Shown piece by piece: positions 46,804 to 57,378 of a DNA stretch of 64,000 bases (the first letter of the stretch is position 1; the number at the start of each line of letters is the position of its first letter). The notes under the pieces are model-generated. The model had not been told where the DNA came from, did not search any database, and was given only the letters and a program-made list of their open reading frames with translations. This DNA is from Dermatemys mawii (taxonomy: Eukaryota; Chordata; Testudines; Dermatemydidae), in contig ML677366.1 in assembly GCA_007922305.1 (NCBI GenBank), positions 14,604,783 through 14,668,782 of the forward strand. The letters run 5' to 3'. Position numbers and translations under genes: made by a program.

Positions 46804-47026
46804 CATAGTGACAGGCAGCAGTTGCTTCTAAACAAAGTGAATCCCCAAGTTAGTTTGGCTGGGCTTTTTTAAAAGGGACGCGGGTGCTGAAAGCAGACGC
46901 TTTCTATCCCTTGAATATCATGCTTGCAGCAGGAGACCTTTTCTCATTTTGTTTCAAGTCCTTGAACACTCACAAGCATCTATTTTATATTTCTTTCCCC
47001 CCTTCCTCGCATCATTTTGCCGACAG

Positions 47027-47209
47027 AGGATACTGGTTGCACATTGCATTATGTTATCCCAAGGAGGCTGTTTTCACCATTGTGGCAGACATCTACCAGT
47101 GACAGATGGGGAGAGTGCACAGTGTAAAACACTACCCAGCAGCTCCTTCCTGGCCCAGTGTACTCAACAGGACAGACGAGCAGCTCTTCTACTTCGACAG
47201 TGCATTGGG
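47027..47209 (+). CDS. CEMIP2-like: CEMIP2-like exon L, in-frame TGA
   Basis: Acceptor CAG at 47024-47026 and donor GTGAGT at 47210; 183 nt, phase 2 to phase 2. The frame reads GYWLHIALCYPKEAVFTIVA then DIYQ, a TGA stop at 47100-47102, and continues in the same frame as QMGRVHSVKHYPAAPSW, then NRTDEQLFYFDSALG. Both sides align with CEMIP2 (W.RVGLCYP before, FYFDSSTG after). The stop falls where the family has arginine, so CGA to TGA is the simplest change. Exon length and splice sites are otherwise normal. Confidence 0.88.
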
Positions 47210-49017
47210 GTGAGTGGTACTGTATAAATGACTCCTAACCACAGGCCTCAAGACTTGCCAAGACAGCCATCTTAAGGAAAGCGCATCCCACATTAGGGAC
47301 CCTTCTCCCTCCTCTGCCTTCCCTTATCTCCCGTTGTGGCCTGCTGCTTCTGGTTTAGTGCTTGGCTCCTCACTCTGTCTTTCAGACATGTTTCTGAGAG
47401 TAAAGAATGTATTGGTGATGAGCAGCTGTGTCTCACTAAGGTGAGGAAGGGGGAAGTTGAATAGTTAATTTGGGACAGGCAAGAAAACAGAAGGGGCAAA
47501 AGGGTAGGAAACCAAAATTCGGGGTGGGGGTGGGGTGCAAAGAAAAAACGGCATCAGTCTTGTAAGCCAGCCATCACCCTCCAAAAAACTTCCTCAAGCT
47601 TCTGGGTGGAACTTGGCAGCATTAAGTTAGTGCTGTTTGATCCTCAAAATTTGGCACTGATTCCAATAAGAACCAAATCCCAACTCAGAAGTTTTACAAG
47701 CTTATCTGCATTCTCTGAGCTTAAATCCAGCCAGCACACAGTCTCTTGTGCTATTTTGGCACTCCCACTTCCAGCTGGAAAAGGGAATTCTGGATGCCGA
47801 AAATATAAATTAATGAGGGAAGATAACCAGGCATTTGCAAACTTCTAAACTAGTTAGTCTTGCTTAGACTTTTGGGCAAAGTTTCAGGGGGTGTGTGGGT
47901 GTCTTATTTGATCTGACCTCCAATGCCCACGTCTGCAAGTTGTACTTAGTGTGGTGCTGTCTGCAGAAGCAATATATTTTAGCCTTTTGCTGGAATTGAT
48001 GGTCAACAATATTTGTTCTGAGATGGCTTATTGTGATTTTTAAATGGTGGTTCAGACTGATACGTGACAGACACTGGTAGTGTGTATATATATCTCTGCC
48101 TGACACCATACCTGTTCCATCTCCACTCTGCAAACCTTCTGTGCTCCTTCCAAAAGAAAATTTAAGACTCGGGGTCAAACTATGCTCTGGTGTCAATTTG
48201 GAATAACCTCTTGGAAGTCAACAGTTGCTCCAGATTGACACTTGTTTCAGAGGGAGCACAGTTTGGTCCATGTCTGTATTAATCCTGCATTTTATATACT
48301 TTTATCAAGAGCTTCTTTGACAGGCTGTGAGACCTTGAACTGTCATTCACAAAAGTTAAATTAAAGGGAAAACATGAAAACAAAAATTGTGCTGAGATTC
48401 TACTGCTCAGTGTTTTGGTGGGTTTCCCCCCACTCCCATTAAGAAAATTGCTTTTTAATCCTGCCTTCAGACCCGTTGAAAGTGCTAGGGACTACAACCC
48501 CTCCCACTGGTGTCCACATCACTAGAGTGGTGGTCATTGCGTTGCTATAGATCTTAAAAACCATCACACCTCAGACTATCTGGAGTGGGTGACCATCATG
48601 GGGTGGTGTTTTCAGTGCAAAGTGTCTGAGAGACTTAGAACTACCTTACATAGTCTGTGTGCCTGAGCTGGTTAAAAGGGGGAAACCCTGGATAATTCTC
48701 ACATGTTGACAGTGTGAGGCAAGCCTTAAAGAAGAGACAGAGTTGCCCCTTGGGTACCCGTCAAAAGAAATTCTAGAGGCAGACAAAATGTGCTTCTGAG
48801 CCCAAATCCTCCCCTTTTTGTTATAACTGTGTGGCTCCCAAGGCAGGCAGTGCGGTTTCACAGGTGTGTGAGAGATGTTTCACAGATGTGTGAGAGCAGA
48901 ATTAGGACCCCAGTATTGAATTTTGAAGAGCAGTGCTTGTGGGAAACAAACAAAAAGGAATTAAAACAATGAATAGAAACAGCATTGAGAACCACAGGGG
49001 GATGAATGCAGGATCTC

Positions 49018-50100
49018 TGCAAGTCAGAATATCAGGGTTGGAAGGGACCTCAGGAGGTCATCTAGTCCATCCCCCTGCTCAAAGCAGGACCAATCCCCAA
49101 CTAAATCATCCCAGCCAGGGCTTTGTCAAGACTGACCTTAGAGGTTTTTAAGGAAAGAGATTCCACCACCTCCCTAGGTAACCCATTCCAGTGCTTCACG
49201 ACCCTCCTAGTGAAAAAGCTTTTCCTAATATCCAACCTAAACCTCTCCCTCTGCAACTTGAGACCATTACTCCTTGTTCTATCATCTGCTACCACTGAGA
49301 ACAGTCTAGATCCATCCTCTTTGGAACCCCCTTTCAGGGAGTTGAAAACAGCTATCAAATTCCCCCTCATTCTTCTCTTCTGCAGACTAAATAATCCCGG
49401 TTCCCTCAGCCTCTCCTCACAAGTCATGTGCTCCAGCCCCCTAATCACTTTTATTGCCCTCCGCTGGACTCTTTTTCCAATTTATTCACATCCTCCTTGT
49501 AGTGTGAGGCCCAAAACTAGACACAGTACTCCAGATGAGGCCTCACCAATGCAGAATAGAGGGGAATGATCACATCCCTCAATCTGCTGGAAAGGCCCCT
49601 ACTTATACAACCCAAAATGTCTTTAGCCTTTTTGGCAACAAGGGCACACTGACTCATATCCAGTTTCTCATCCACTGTAACCCCTAGGTCCTTTTCTGCA
49701 GAACTGCTGCCTAGCTATTCAGTCCCTAGTCTGTAGCAGTGCATGGGATTCTTCTGTTCTAAGTGCAGGACCCTGCACTTATCCTTGTTGAACCTCATCA
49801 GATTTCTTTTGGCCCAATCCTCTAATTTGTCTGGGACCCTCTGTATCCTATCCCTACCTTCCAGCATACCCACCAGTCCTCCCAGTTTAATGTCATCTGC
49901 AACTTGCTGAGGCTGCAGTCCATGCCGTCCTCCAGATCATTAATGAAGATATTGAACAAAACCAGCCCCAGGACTGATCCTTGGGGCACTCCACTTGATG
50001 CTGGCTGTCATCTAGACATGGAGCCATTGATCACTACCCATCCAAATGTTATAACCTCCCTTTGCTGAAACTCTTCCTGGCTGATAAACTAATATCCTTG
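49018..50100 (-). mobile_element. CR1 LINE 3' portion, minus strand
   Basis: The 3' end sequence is GGTTGGAAGGGACCTCAGGA on the + strand near 49035. Minus-strand coding remnants at 49101-49448 include [20 protein letters not shown] and LVFSL-like RT C-terminal residues. Homology-like text continues to the region reading CCCAGGACTGATCCTTGGGG (SGVPQGS.LGP on the minus strand) at about 49975. Truncated and non-functional. Confidence 0.85.
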
Positions 50101-50124
50101 GGATGGACATGCCTTGTCCTGGAT

Positions 50125-50285
50125 GGAGGACTCAGGTGATCTAGATTCTAGGCCCAGCTCTGCCACAGTCTTCCTGTGTGATTTTGGACAAGTCATATAT
50201 GCTCTGCCTCAGCTGCCCCTCTATTAAATGGGGAAAATAATCCTTTGTCTTGCCCTAAAGAGCTTACAATCTAATTAGACAAAAC
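50125..50285 (+). repeat. MIR-like SINE fragment
   Basis: Contains GATTCTAGGCCCAGCTCTGC, then TGTGATTTTGGACAAGTCAT and CTCAGCTGCCCCTCTATTAA, the conserved MIR core order. Ends near CTTACAATCTAATT. Confidence 0.7.
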
Positions 50286-51581
50286 TCTTTTACTGTGACT
50301 GTATAATAACCAGCACAATGGGGCTGTGATTTTCTAGACCTGTGGGTTCTACCATCATACAAATAATGAATAGTAGTAATATTAATAAGACCCAAATATC
50401 TTCCATTAAAGAAAAATAATAGAGAAACCACAGCTTAGCATTCTGCTAAAATATTTGCAATAAAGGTACACTATTTGCCAGGTGCTCATCCATTATGCCT
50501 AACCTACCAATGCAGCACACACTGATGTCAGGTCGCGCATGTCTGATTTTAAAATAAAAGCAGAAAATAGTCATTCATTCAAACATGGTATGTGACCAAT
50601 CAAATCCTGGAGTGTCTATTGTGCCATGTGAGACTCATTAATGCTATATGATAGGAATTGTGAAATAATAATTTGCTCATTTTGTTCTCTTTTTTTGAGC
50701 TGTACAAAATGTTACCCAAATGGTGCAAACAGTTTATTTACCGGGGAAGTGCATGCGGAAGTAGTTACTCATGAGGGTATGCTGGGGAACAGAGCCATGA
50801 GCTGCCTGCTGTTCTCTTCCACTTTGAACATGCAGATTGATGGGCCTGACCTGACTTGGTTCTGGAACTACAGGGCTGTTTGTGTTTTTACTTATCTAAG
50901 CTTTGCTTTTTTTAGACTGACTAAAAATAGACAATGAGTTTTTGGAAGTTTTATTAGCTTTTATTTCATAATCTGTGAGATGCTCCCCCTTCTATTTTCA
51001 GCCACATGTGCTAGATCGCTGGAGGTGAACCAAGTGTACTTGTTTGTTTCCATTTGCCTAGAAGGAGGAGTATTAAAATTAACCCTTTTCAATAAAGCTC
51101 AGGTATTTTCCTGATCCTGTAGCTGAGCTGTTTGTGATTTTAATCCAGCTTAAACTACAAAAAGTTGAAAACATACTTAGGTTCAAGTTTCTAACTATTA
51201 TAAGAGTTGGCGAATTGGTACAGTGGCTGCTTAAGTGTTGTTTCTGCACGCTTAGAGATGAATTTTGCCTGGAAGGGACCGTCTGGGATGAGGCAATGCA
51301 AAGGCAGAGAGCCCCAGTGGGAGCTGCCGGAGTCTTCTGCCAGGCATAATGCCTCTAGAACTATGAGGAGAGCATGGCTGGTACTCCATTCTCTGGCCAG
51401 ATGCTGCCCAGCTCTGGCTGCCCTTTAGAAGGGTGCTGGGGCAGTGACTGGCTCCCTCTAGGCAGTCTAGTGGTAATGTACTCGTGTAGAATTTGTACTC
51501 CAAGGACAGCAGTTGTTCCAGGCCTCCACCCCAAGGCACAATGACAAATAGCTGTTTGCACCCTTATGCAGAACCAGGCCT

Positions 51582-51713
51582 AGGTGCTGGAACTAGAGGT
51601 GCTTAGGGTGCTGCTGCACCCTTCTGGCTTGAAGTGGTTTCCATTAAATGCAGGGTTTACAGTTTGGTTCAATGGCTCTCAGCACCCTCATTATACAAAC
51701 TGTTCCAGCACCC
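51582..51713. mobile_element. MITE with GGTGCTGGAAC…GTTCCAGCACC ends
   Basis: 132 bp with inverted ends AGGTGCTGGAACTAG and TGTTCCAGCACCC, just upstream of exon M. Non-coding. Confidence 0.72.
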
Positions 51714-51933
51714 TGGGGACCAGGCAAAACCTGACTTTCTAGTTTGTCTCTAGTGTGCTGTATTATGGGTTACTAAATAGGATGAAGGTATTGATGAAGT
51801 AACTTTCCTCAGAAAAACATTACAAGGGGGAGTTTCATGCAGTACAGATCCTGTCTCTTGCCAGATACTCCTCTGATGGCACCCCAGGTAGCTCTGATCC
51901 TTTCATTCATCTTGTAATGGTCTTATTTGTTAG

Positions 51934-52153
51934 GTACCTATTTGTCGTCCTCCAAGCCCATGAAGCTTGAAAAGGCCACAGTTATTGCTCTCAGCGGGGC
52001 TGTGAACGCATTAAAATTGTCACACAGATGTCCTGGAAGGATTCCTGGAGTTGTGCCCTTAACCCTTTCCTGGAGAATAACAGGAGACCAGCTACACAGC
52101 ACTTGATGTCTCAGCGACTGACTGTGCCTTGCAGCCGGTGTGGGGCCCCACAG
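51934..52153 (+). CDS. CEMIP2-like: CEMIP2-like exon M, in-frame TGA
   Basis: Acceptor TAG at 51931-51933, donor GTACAG at 52154; 220 nt, ending in phase 0. The frame reads YLFVVLQAHEA, a TGA stop at 51968-51970, then KGHSYCSQRGCERIKI, SWKDSWSCALNPF, and ends LTVPCSRCGAPQ. The block GHSYC..GCER.KI and the closing C..CG..Q match CEMIP2. The TGA again aligns with an arginine, suggesting CGA to TGA. The exon has no long open frame, so it is easily missed by ORF-based searches. Confidence 0.85.
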
Positions 52154-52631
52154 GTACAGAACTGGCACTGAAAGCAGTATTCAATCAAAACTTCCTCTGT
52201 AGAACATAAACATCTTTATAAGGAGGTAATTTTCATAAGGTGTGCGGAAGGCCTTTGGGCAATTCCCTCTGCTTCTGAGCACGACCTGAGGGTAGGCTAG
52301 CATAGTATGAGGGTCTGTTTTTTACAGCATTTTATAGTATGCTGCAGAGAGAGAACTTCCCTGAGGTCAGTTAACTGGAAGCAAAAGCAGCATATATTTG
52401 TAGCAACTAAAGTTGTCACTGGGATGGAGATGTATTTTAGCTTTGAATCCAAATATACAATATATATATTTTTTGCTATTCTTCAAACCAGAGCATGATG
52501 ATCATGGGCTATCTGTATTTTAAATGAATAGCCATGAAGATTCTGATCTTGCTTCACAGGATTTACAATGGTGTAAATCCAAGGGAAGTCATCTCCGATT
52601 CACACCAGTGTAACTGAGAGCAGAATCTAGT

Positions 52632-52740
52632 CCAGAGGTGGGCAAACATTTTGGCCCGAGGGGCACATCAGAGTCGCAAAATTGTGTGGAGGGCCAGGTA
52701 GGGAAGGCTATGCCTCCCCAAACAGCCTGGTCCCACCACT
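52632..52740 (+). mobile_element. Truncated hAT-like element (same family as 15057 and 59134)
   Basis: Starts CCAGAGGTGGGCAAACATTT and continues with GGAGGGCCAGGTAGGGAAGG, matching the left part of the 15057 copy. The right end is missing. Confidence 0.7.
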
Positions 52741-52844
52741 ATCCATGATGAAATTATTTTGAACAATGACTGTATTGCCCAAGAGAAGTGTAATATCCTG
52801 ATTCAAGAAGACAATGCAATTAATTTCAGAATGAGCCTAGGAGG

Positions 52845-53130
52845 AGACGGCTTCATAGATTATGAAGCCAAAAGCACCCATTGTGACAATCTAGTCTGAT
52901 CACCTATATAACAGTCTATAGGACTTCCCTGAATTAATTAATTTTAATGCAGGTGCACTCAACACAGATCAGAGGACATTGTGGTTTTCCAGGCTGTTTG
53001 GAAATATCCCTTCCAGAAGGTGATAATTCCAGGACACTAATCACCATGTTGGCTAGTCATTGCTGCGTGATATGGAAAAACCTCTTTCTTTCATGAATGG
53101 TACCTGTAAAACTGACTGTTTCTAATGAAG
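52845..53130 (-). mobile_element. Old CR1 3' fragment
   Basis: Starts with GATTATGAAGCCAAAAGCAC and ATCTAGTCTGATCACC and continues to a GGAAAAACCTCTTTC block that recalls CR1. Diverged. Confidence 0.55.
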
Positions 53131-54138
53131 CATTCAGAGAGGCTCAATATGTGATCTACACATAGGCATAGCTATCCAGTTTGTATCTTTACTTAAACAT
53201 TTAATAATGTTGCCAAAAAATGCATAGTAACTCAATTCTACTTTCTATGGCATCTTTATACCCTGTTACACCCTAATCCTACAAACACCTGTGCGTGTGC
53301 TTATCTTTTTTTAATGGATCTAGAATTTGCAAAATTCAAACAATTGCAATGACATTATCAACACTGAAAATTAACAAAAGATGATATTTTTGCAACAATG
53401 CTCATGAGTTGTTTTTGTTCTGCCTTTTACCAGAGTTGCCCTCCTCCCAAAAAAATGGCGTTCAAAATGTTTGAAAATTCTTATTTTTCATTTCTAGTAC
53501 CTTTTACTCACATAAGTAAAGTTAAGCAGGTGCTTTTATGCTTACTCTGCAATGAATGCCATTGAAATAAGTGGGGCTGCTTGCAGAATAGCACTTATTC
53601 TACCATTCTCATACCTATTAATCAGGCCTGTTGTCAGTAAAATTCAGAAATATGAGACCAAATGAAAACAAAACAACAACAAACAGCACACTCCCCTTTG
53701 CATATCTTTCAGCAACAAATGATCAGTTTTCTAAATGCATTCTTGTTCTGCACCAAGTTACCATACAGGAGGACGAAGGGGTGGAGGAGGGTAAGAAAGA
53801 ACTGGAGTTTATAGACAAGTATAACCAAGATATCTTGGCACTCACACTCCTGTATTTGAAGGTATCTAAATATGGAATTGATTGAGTAACTATTCTTATC
53901 ATTTTTATCCTAATCTCTTCCTATCAAGCTAAATATTTAATGAGCTTTACATGTGTGTGTGATTAAGGTTCAAAACCTGCACAAATATACACTTTAGAAT
54001 ATTTGCAGGATGGCGTTCCAGGGGTGTGTGGAGGGAGGGCATGGAATGGGCAGTTGATACAATTTTTTTGTTAATGAACAATTGTTTGAGCCATTTTTTT
54101 TCCCCCACCCCAAGCTTCTTCCTTTCTTATAATTACAG

Positions 54139-54238
54139 GTTGCTATCACTAGTAAACCCTCAATCAAATATATAAGAATCCAGATCCAGTCTCAGTAGAG
54201 CTGACATACAGAATCACTTGAAGTCAGCTTTCATTAAG
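54139..54238 (+). CDS. CEMIP2-like: CEMIP2-like exon N, probable +1 frameshift
   Basis: Acceptor CAG at 54136-54138 and donor GTATGC at 54239. The exon is 100 nt where CEMIP2 has 99. It opens in phase 0 with VAITSKPSIKYIRIQIQSQ, aligning with VVFTSDP...QFQS of CEMIP2, then meets TAG and TGA. Dropping one base near 54196 gives RADIQNHLKSAFIK, which joins the next exon (INDDIFLF) in phase. Short and diverged, so less certain than its neighbours, but position, length and splice sites all fit. Confidence 0.7.
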
Positions 54239-54565
54239 GTATGCTTTCTACCAGACTTGAATTAGTGATTAAATAGGGACACTCATTTCCTGTAAAAGTC
54301 ATTGCAAAATCTTGAAGACAGTGAAAGCAATAGAAATGGGAAGCTTGACTTAGAAGATTCATTTGCACTGTTTCTCTTATTTATAATTATGGGGACTAGC
54401 ATTTGGCTCTAGATAGTCAGTGGGAGTTGATTGTAATAAGACCAGTATTAGGGCCTTAATAAAAAAAAAAGCCCTTTATCGGATTAAAATCCATCATTCT
54501 GTTTTTGAGAAAGTAAAAACAAAAACCCAGGTCACTCTTTTGTAGCTGATATAAACCATATCATT

Positions 54566-54880
54566 TAGAGCTGGGCAAAATGTGCCACATTTTCAGTGTT
54601 TAAAAAAATGCAGATTCATTTCACAAATTCATGGTTTTTGTTGAATTGTTTCAGTTAATTTCAAACGTTTTGACAGTTTCTAAATGAAAACTTTTGATAT
54701 AGCTTGAAATTTACTATTTTTCACATTAAAAATAAATTCAAACACTTTAAAATGGTTGAAACTGAAAATAAAATTGACCCAAACTGAATTCACTCTTTTA
54801 CTAGAAAATTTTCAAAATTCCATTTTCTGTTATGACCCAAAATTATTATTCGATAACTATTATGCCCAGCTCTATTTAGT
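54566..54880. mobile_element. MITE with AGCTGGGC…GCCCAGCT ends
   Basis: Inverted ends AGAGCTGGGCAAAA and TATGCCCAGCTCT enclose an AT-rich interior of TTTTCAAAATTC-type text. Flanks TCATTTAG and CTATTTAG match 6/8, consistent with an old 8-bp target duplication. Confidence 0.72.
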
Positions 54881-55903
54881 ACTCTGGGGATTTATAGCTA
54901 TGGGGTCATAGCTGCACATCTTAAGTTTCTCATTAGACAATATGTTTAAATATGTACAGAGTGTACCTGTGCACTTGAGATGCTGATACTGCTAATGAAT
55001 GCCAGTTCAGGCTAGTGTGGCATCCTTATGGATTCGAAGTAGCTAGGATCTATTGTTAGCTGCATTGGTTCCTTTCTCCCCTGCCCCCAAAAAGCAAGGA
55101 TGAGTTAACTCAAGATGCATCACTGGCTATACTGAACTGTAAAATGAATGTATAAGGTACTCTGCAGTTTATTCCCACATAGACCTGTTTAGAGATGATG
55201 GGAGAAGCCAATGGTATTTCATAAAACTTTAGAGTTTTCTAAAGCTTTAATTCAAACCATTATTTTTAATTGTGGAAACATGTAAATGGAAGGCAGTGCT
55301 GTGCAAACAGCAGGGATTGCTGTTTGCCCTACTTCTCTAAAGGGCTAGAGAACTGGGGGGCGGGGAGAGGGGAGGGAACAGCCAAAAGAACAAGCTATGC
55401 AGCAGTCCAGAACTCTTGTTTTACTAAATGAAACTCAAGCCTCAAGTGTGGTTCTTAATTTATAACCTGCTGTTTCCAAATGAATCTTAAATTTGGCAAA
55501 AGGAATTCTCCCAGGTCTAGGAAGCTGACACATTAATCTGTGATTTGTGACAGGAAAAAAAAAGTCTCAGTTCATATTAGCATCCTAAACAGCTTTTCTC
55601 CACCACTCCATGACCCCCAATTAATCCCTACACTTGACCCTGTTTTATCCTTGCCTTGCCTTGTATTCTGTCACCCTGCAATGACCCCTTCCCAATTCTT
55701 TTTTCCTGTTCAAACTCACTCCTCCTTCCAACCCTGAAATCTCTCTCTGTGCTCTTAACTTTGAATATCCTGTTGCAGGGGAAAGCAGCCCTAGCAGACT
55801 CTGTGCTGGGTTTTGGCCAATGTATATCCAGGTTCATCCACCTTGGGCCTGTATTCCCTGGAGAGCCCACATTAGAAGAATGAGATTTGAACTCATTGGT
55901 GAT

Positions 55904-56024
55904 TAGGGTTGCCAACCGTGCAGGATCAATTCCTGAAGACTCCAGGCCAAAGATTAATTTTTAATTAAAGATAGTCATGTTCTTAAATCTCCAGGAACAC
56001 ATCCAACTGAAACTGGCGACCCTA
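55904..56024. mobile_element. MITE with TAGGGTTGCCA…TGGCGACCCTA ends
   Basis: 121 bp with near-perfect inverted ends. Flanks TTGGTGAT and ATGGTGAT (7/8, allowing two extra bases on the right) suggest an 8-bp target duplication. Interior CTCCAGGCCAAAGATTAATT. Confidence 0.7.
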
Positions 56025-56244
56025 TAATGGTGATAAGGGTCCAGAGGGTTTTTGAACCATTTGAGCACTAGATTCACCTCATGCCATGTTATGCCTCCTG
56101 TGCAGAAATCCTAATAAAATCTATCAGGCACTTGCTGTATTGTTTTTAAACCTGACTTTAAGAATTCGGAGTTAATGCTTCCATTTCATCGGTGTGCTTA
56201 GCGATCTCATTCTGTAAAGTATTAGTACAGAAGGTGACCCATTG

Positions 56245-56557
56245 CTAAGGCTACAATTCTGTCACTGAGGTCACAGATTCTGTGACCTTCTGGAACTTCT
56301 TCTGGGGCAAGTGTCAGCCCTGGGGCTGTTGGAACTGCAGCCGCCAGAACAGCAGATTGGTGACTAGCCTCAGGGCCTCCAGAACAGCGACTGGCGCTTG
56401 AGCAACCTGTGGGGCTGAAGCAGTTGGAAGCCCTGCAGTGTTCCCCAGAGTATTCGTAGTAAAAATCACAGGTCAGACCTCCATGGATTGTTTATTGCCC
56501 ATGACCTGTCCATGACTTTTACTAAAAATAACCGTGATGAAATCTTATCTTAGCCTT
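56245..56557. mobile_element. MITE with TAAGGCTA…TAGCCTTA ends
   Basis: Inverted ends CTAAGGCTACAATTCTGTCA and CGTGATGAAATCTTATCTTA…GCCTTA. Contains GTCATGGACAG on the opposite strand, as in a common sauropsid repeat I recognise. Non-coding. Confidence 0.65.
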
Positions 56558-56796
56558 ACACATAGTTATGCAGCTCCCTGATGGAGAACTACATGAGCTT
56601 CAATACTATGCCATGGAATTGAGTAGTCCTAGTTCTAAATTTCTGTTGAGGAGAACTGGAGCATGAGGTACCTGAACTACAACTCCCATGAGGCCTGGTG
56701 GCAGCATTTCCTAATCAAAATATTTCAGTTTTTGTCAAATGCCTTAGTAATCAAATTGCCACTTAAAAAAAAAAGGAAATTGTCCAGGGAGAGAAC

Positions 56797-56819
56797 TTTT
56801 TTTTTTTTTTTTTTTTTTT
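56797..56819. repeat. Poly(T) tract
   Basis: 23 consecutive T. No associated element recognised. Confidence 0.95.
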
Positions 56820-57217
56820 AAAGCCAGGTACTGAGACATCTAACTGACTTTAAAAGCACCTGTGTGAACAGAGGCTTGATTAAAAGTGGGCTGAAAACGT
56901 GACCACCGGTGTATTGTTTCTCTTGTGCTGATTTAGAAACTAGGCTCTTTGAGGCACAGACCCTGAGTTGCTCTATTTTCATATGGCGCACAGCTCACCA
57001 GACTTAGGTTAACCTATTGTTCTTCATTGTCTCCGGTGATAAAACCTTTTCAGGAGTTGCTATCTCTTACATGTTAACGATAAATTTTATAAATGGTTGA
57101 TGTTCTCACCTGTCTGTGAGAAGGGAATTGCAAACACAGGAGAGAGGCAGCTTTAAACTCTCATCCTATTTGTTCACAGACTACTTCAGCTAATCCTAAC
57201 CTGTATTTTGGTTGCAG

Positions 57218-57378
57218 ATAAATGATGACATTTTCCTGTTCAGTGGTCGGGGGATATTCTTCTTGGTGCTAGACGCATGTTCAGGAACAGTTGTGAGTAG
57301 GCGGCATTTTGACACAGTTAGTGCTATAAATGCTGCCAATGCAATAACTGATTATATTCAAACATCTATAGAAGAGAG
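57218..57378 (+). CDS. CEMIP2-like: CEMIP2-like exon O (C-terminal GG/ILEI-like domain, first part)
   Basis: Acceptor CAG at 57215-57217 and donor GTAAGC at 57379; 161 nt, phase 0 to phase 2. The frame reads INDDIFLFSGRGIFFLVLDA, then CSGTVVSRRHFDTVSAIN, then AITDYIQTSIEE. It aligns with the part of CEMIP2 that starts a GG (ILEI/PANDER-like) domain: a G..L.V.D strand, then a helix ending near I..R. Conservation is weaker than in the beta-helix exons. Intact. Confidence 0.82.

Larger units (their letters stand above)
31162..47026 (+). other. Intron K-L, largest in the window
   Basis: 15.9 kb. It holds the small fold-back at 31668, TIR elements at 34895 and 41737, the MITE at 39561 and the large Penelope-like insertion at 42970. 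From 35100 to 39500 only the poly(A) at 37564 and unclassified sequence are visible. Confidence 0.8.
47210..51933 (+). other. Intron L-M
   Basis: 4.7 kb. It holds the CR1 at 49018-50100, the MIR-like fragment at 50125 and the MITE at 51582. No other exon recognised. Confidence 0.8.

Noticed and set aside
47100..51970. Reading the two TGA codons as selenocysteine or the +1 shifts as programmed frameshifting
   Set aside because: The residues aligned with the stops are arginines in the family, no SECIS-like context was seen, and three unrelated shift sites without common slippery sequence make recoding implausible.
53631..53885. Possible missing CEMIP2-like exon between M and O
   Set aside because: The frame (TIQEDEGVEEGKKELEFID) does not match the family. 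The exon at 54139-54238 fits by sequence, length and phase.
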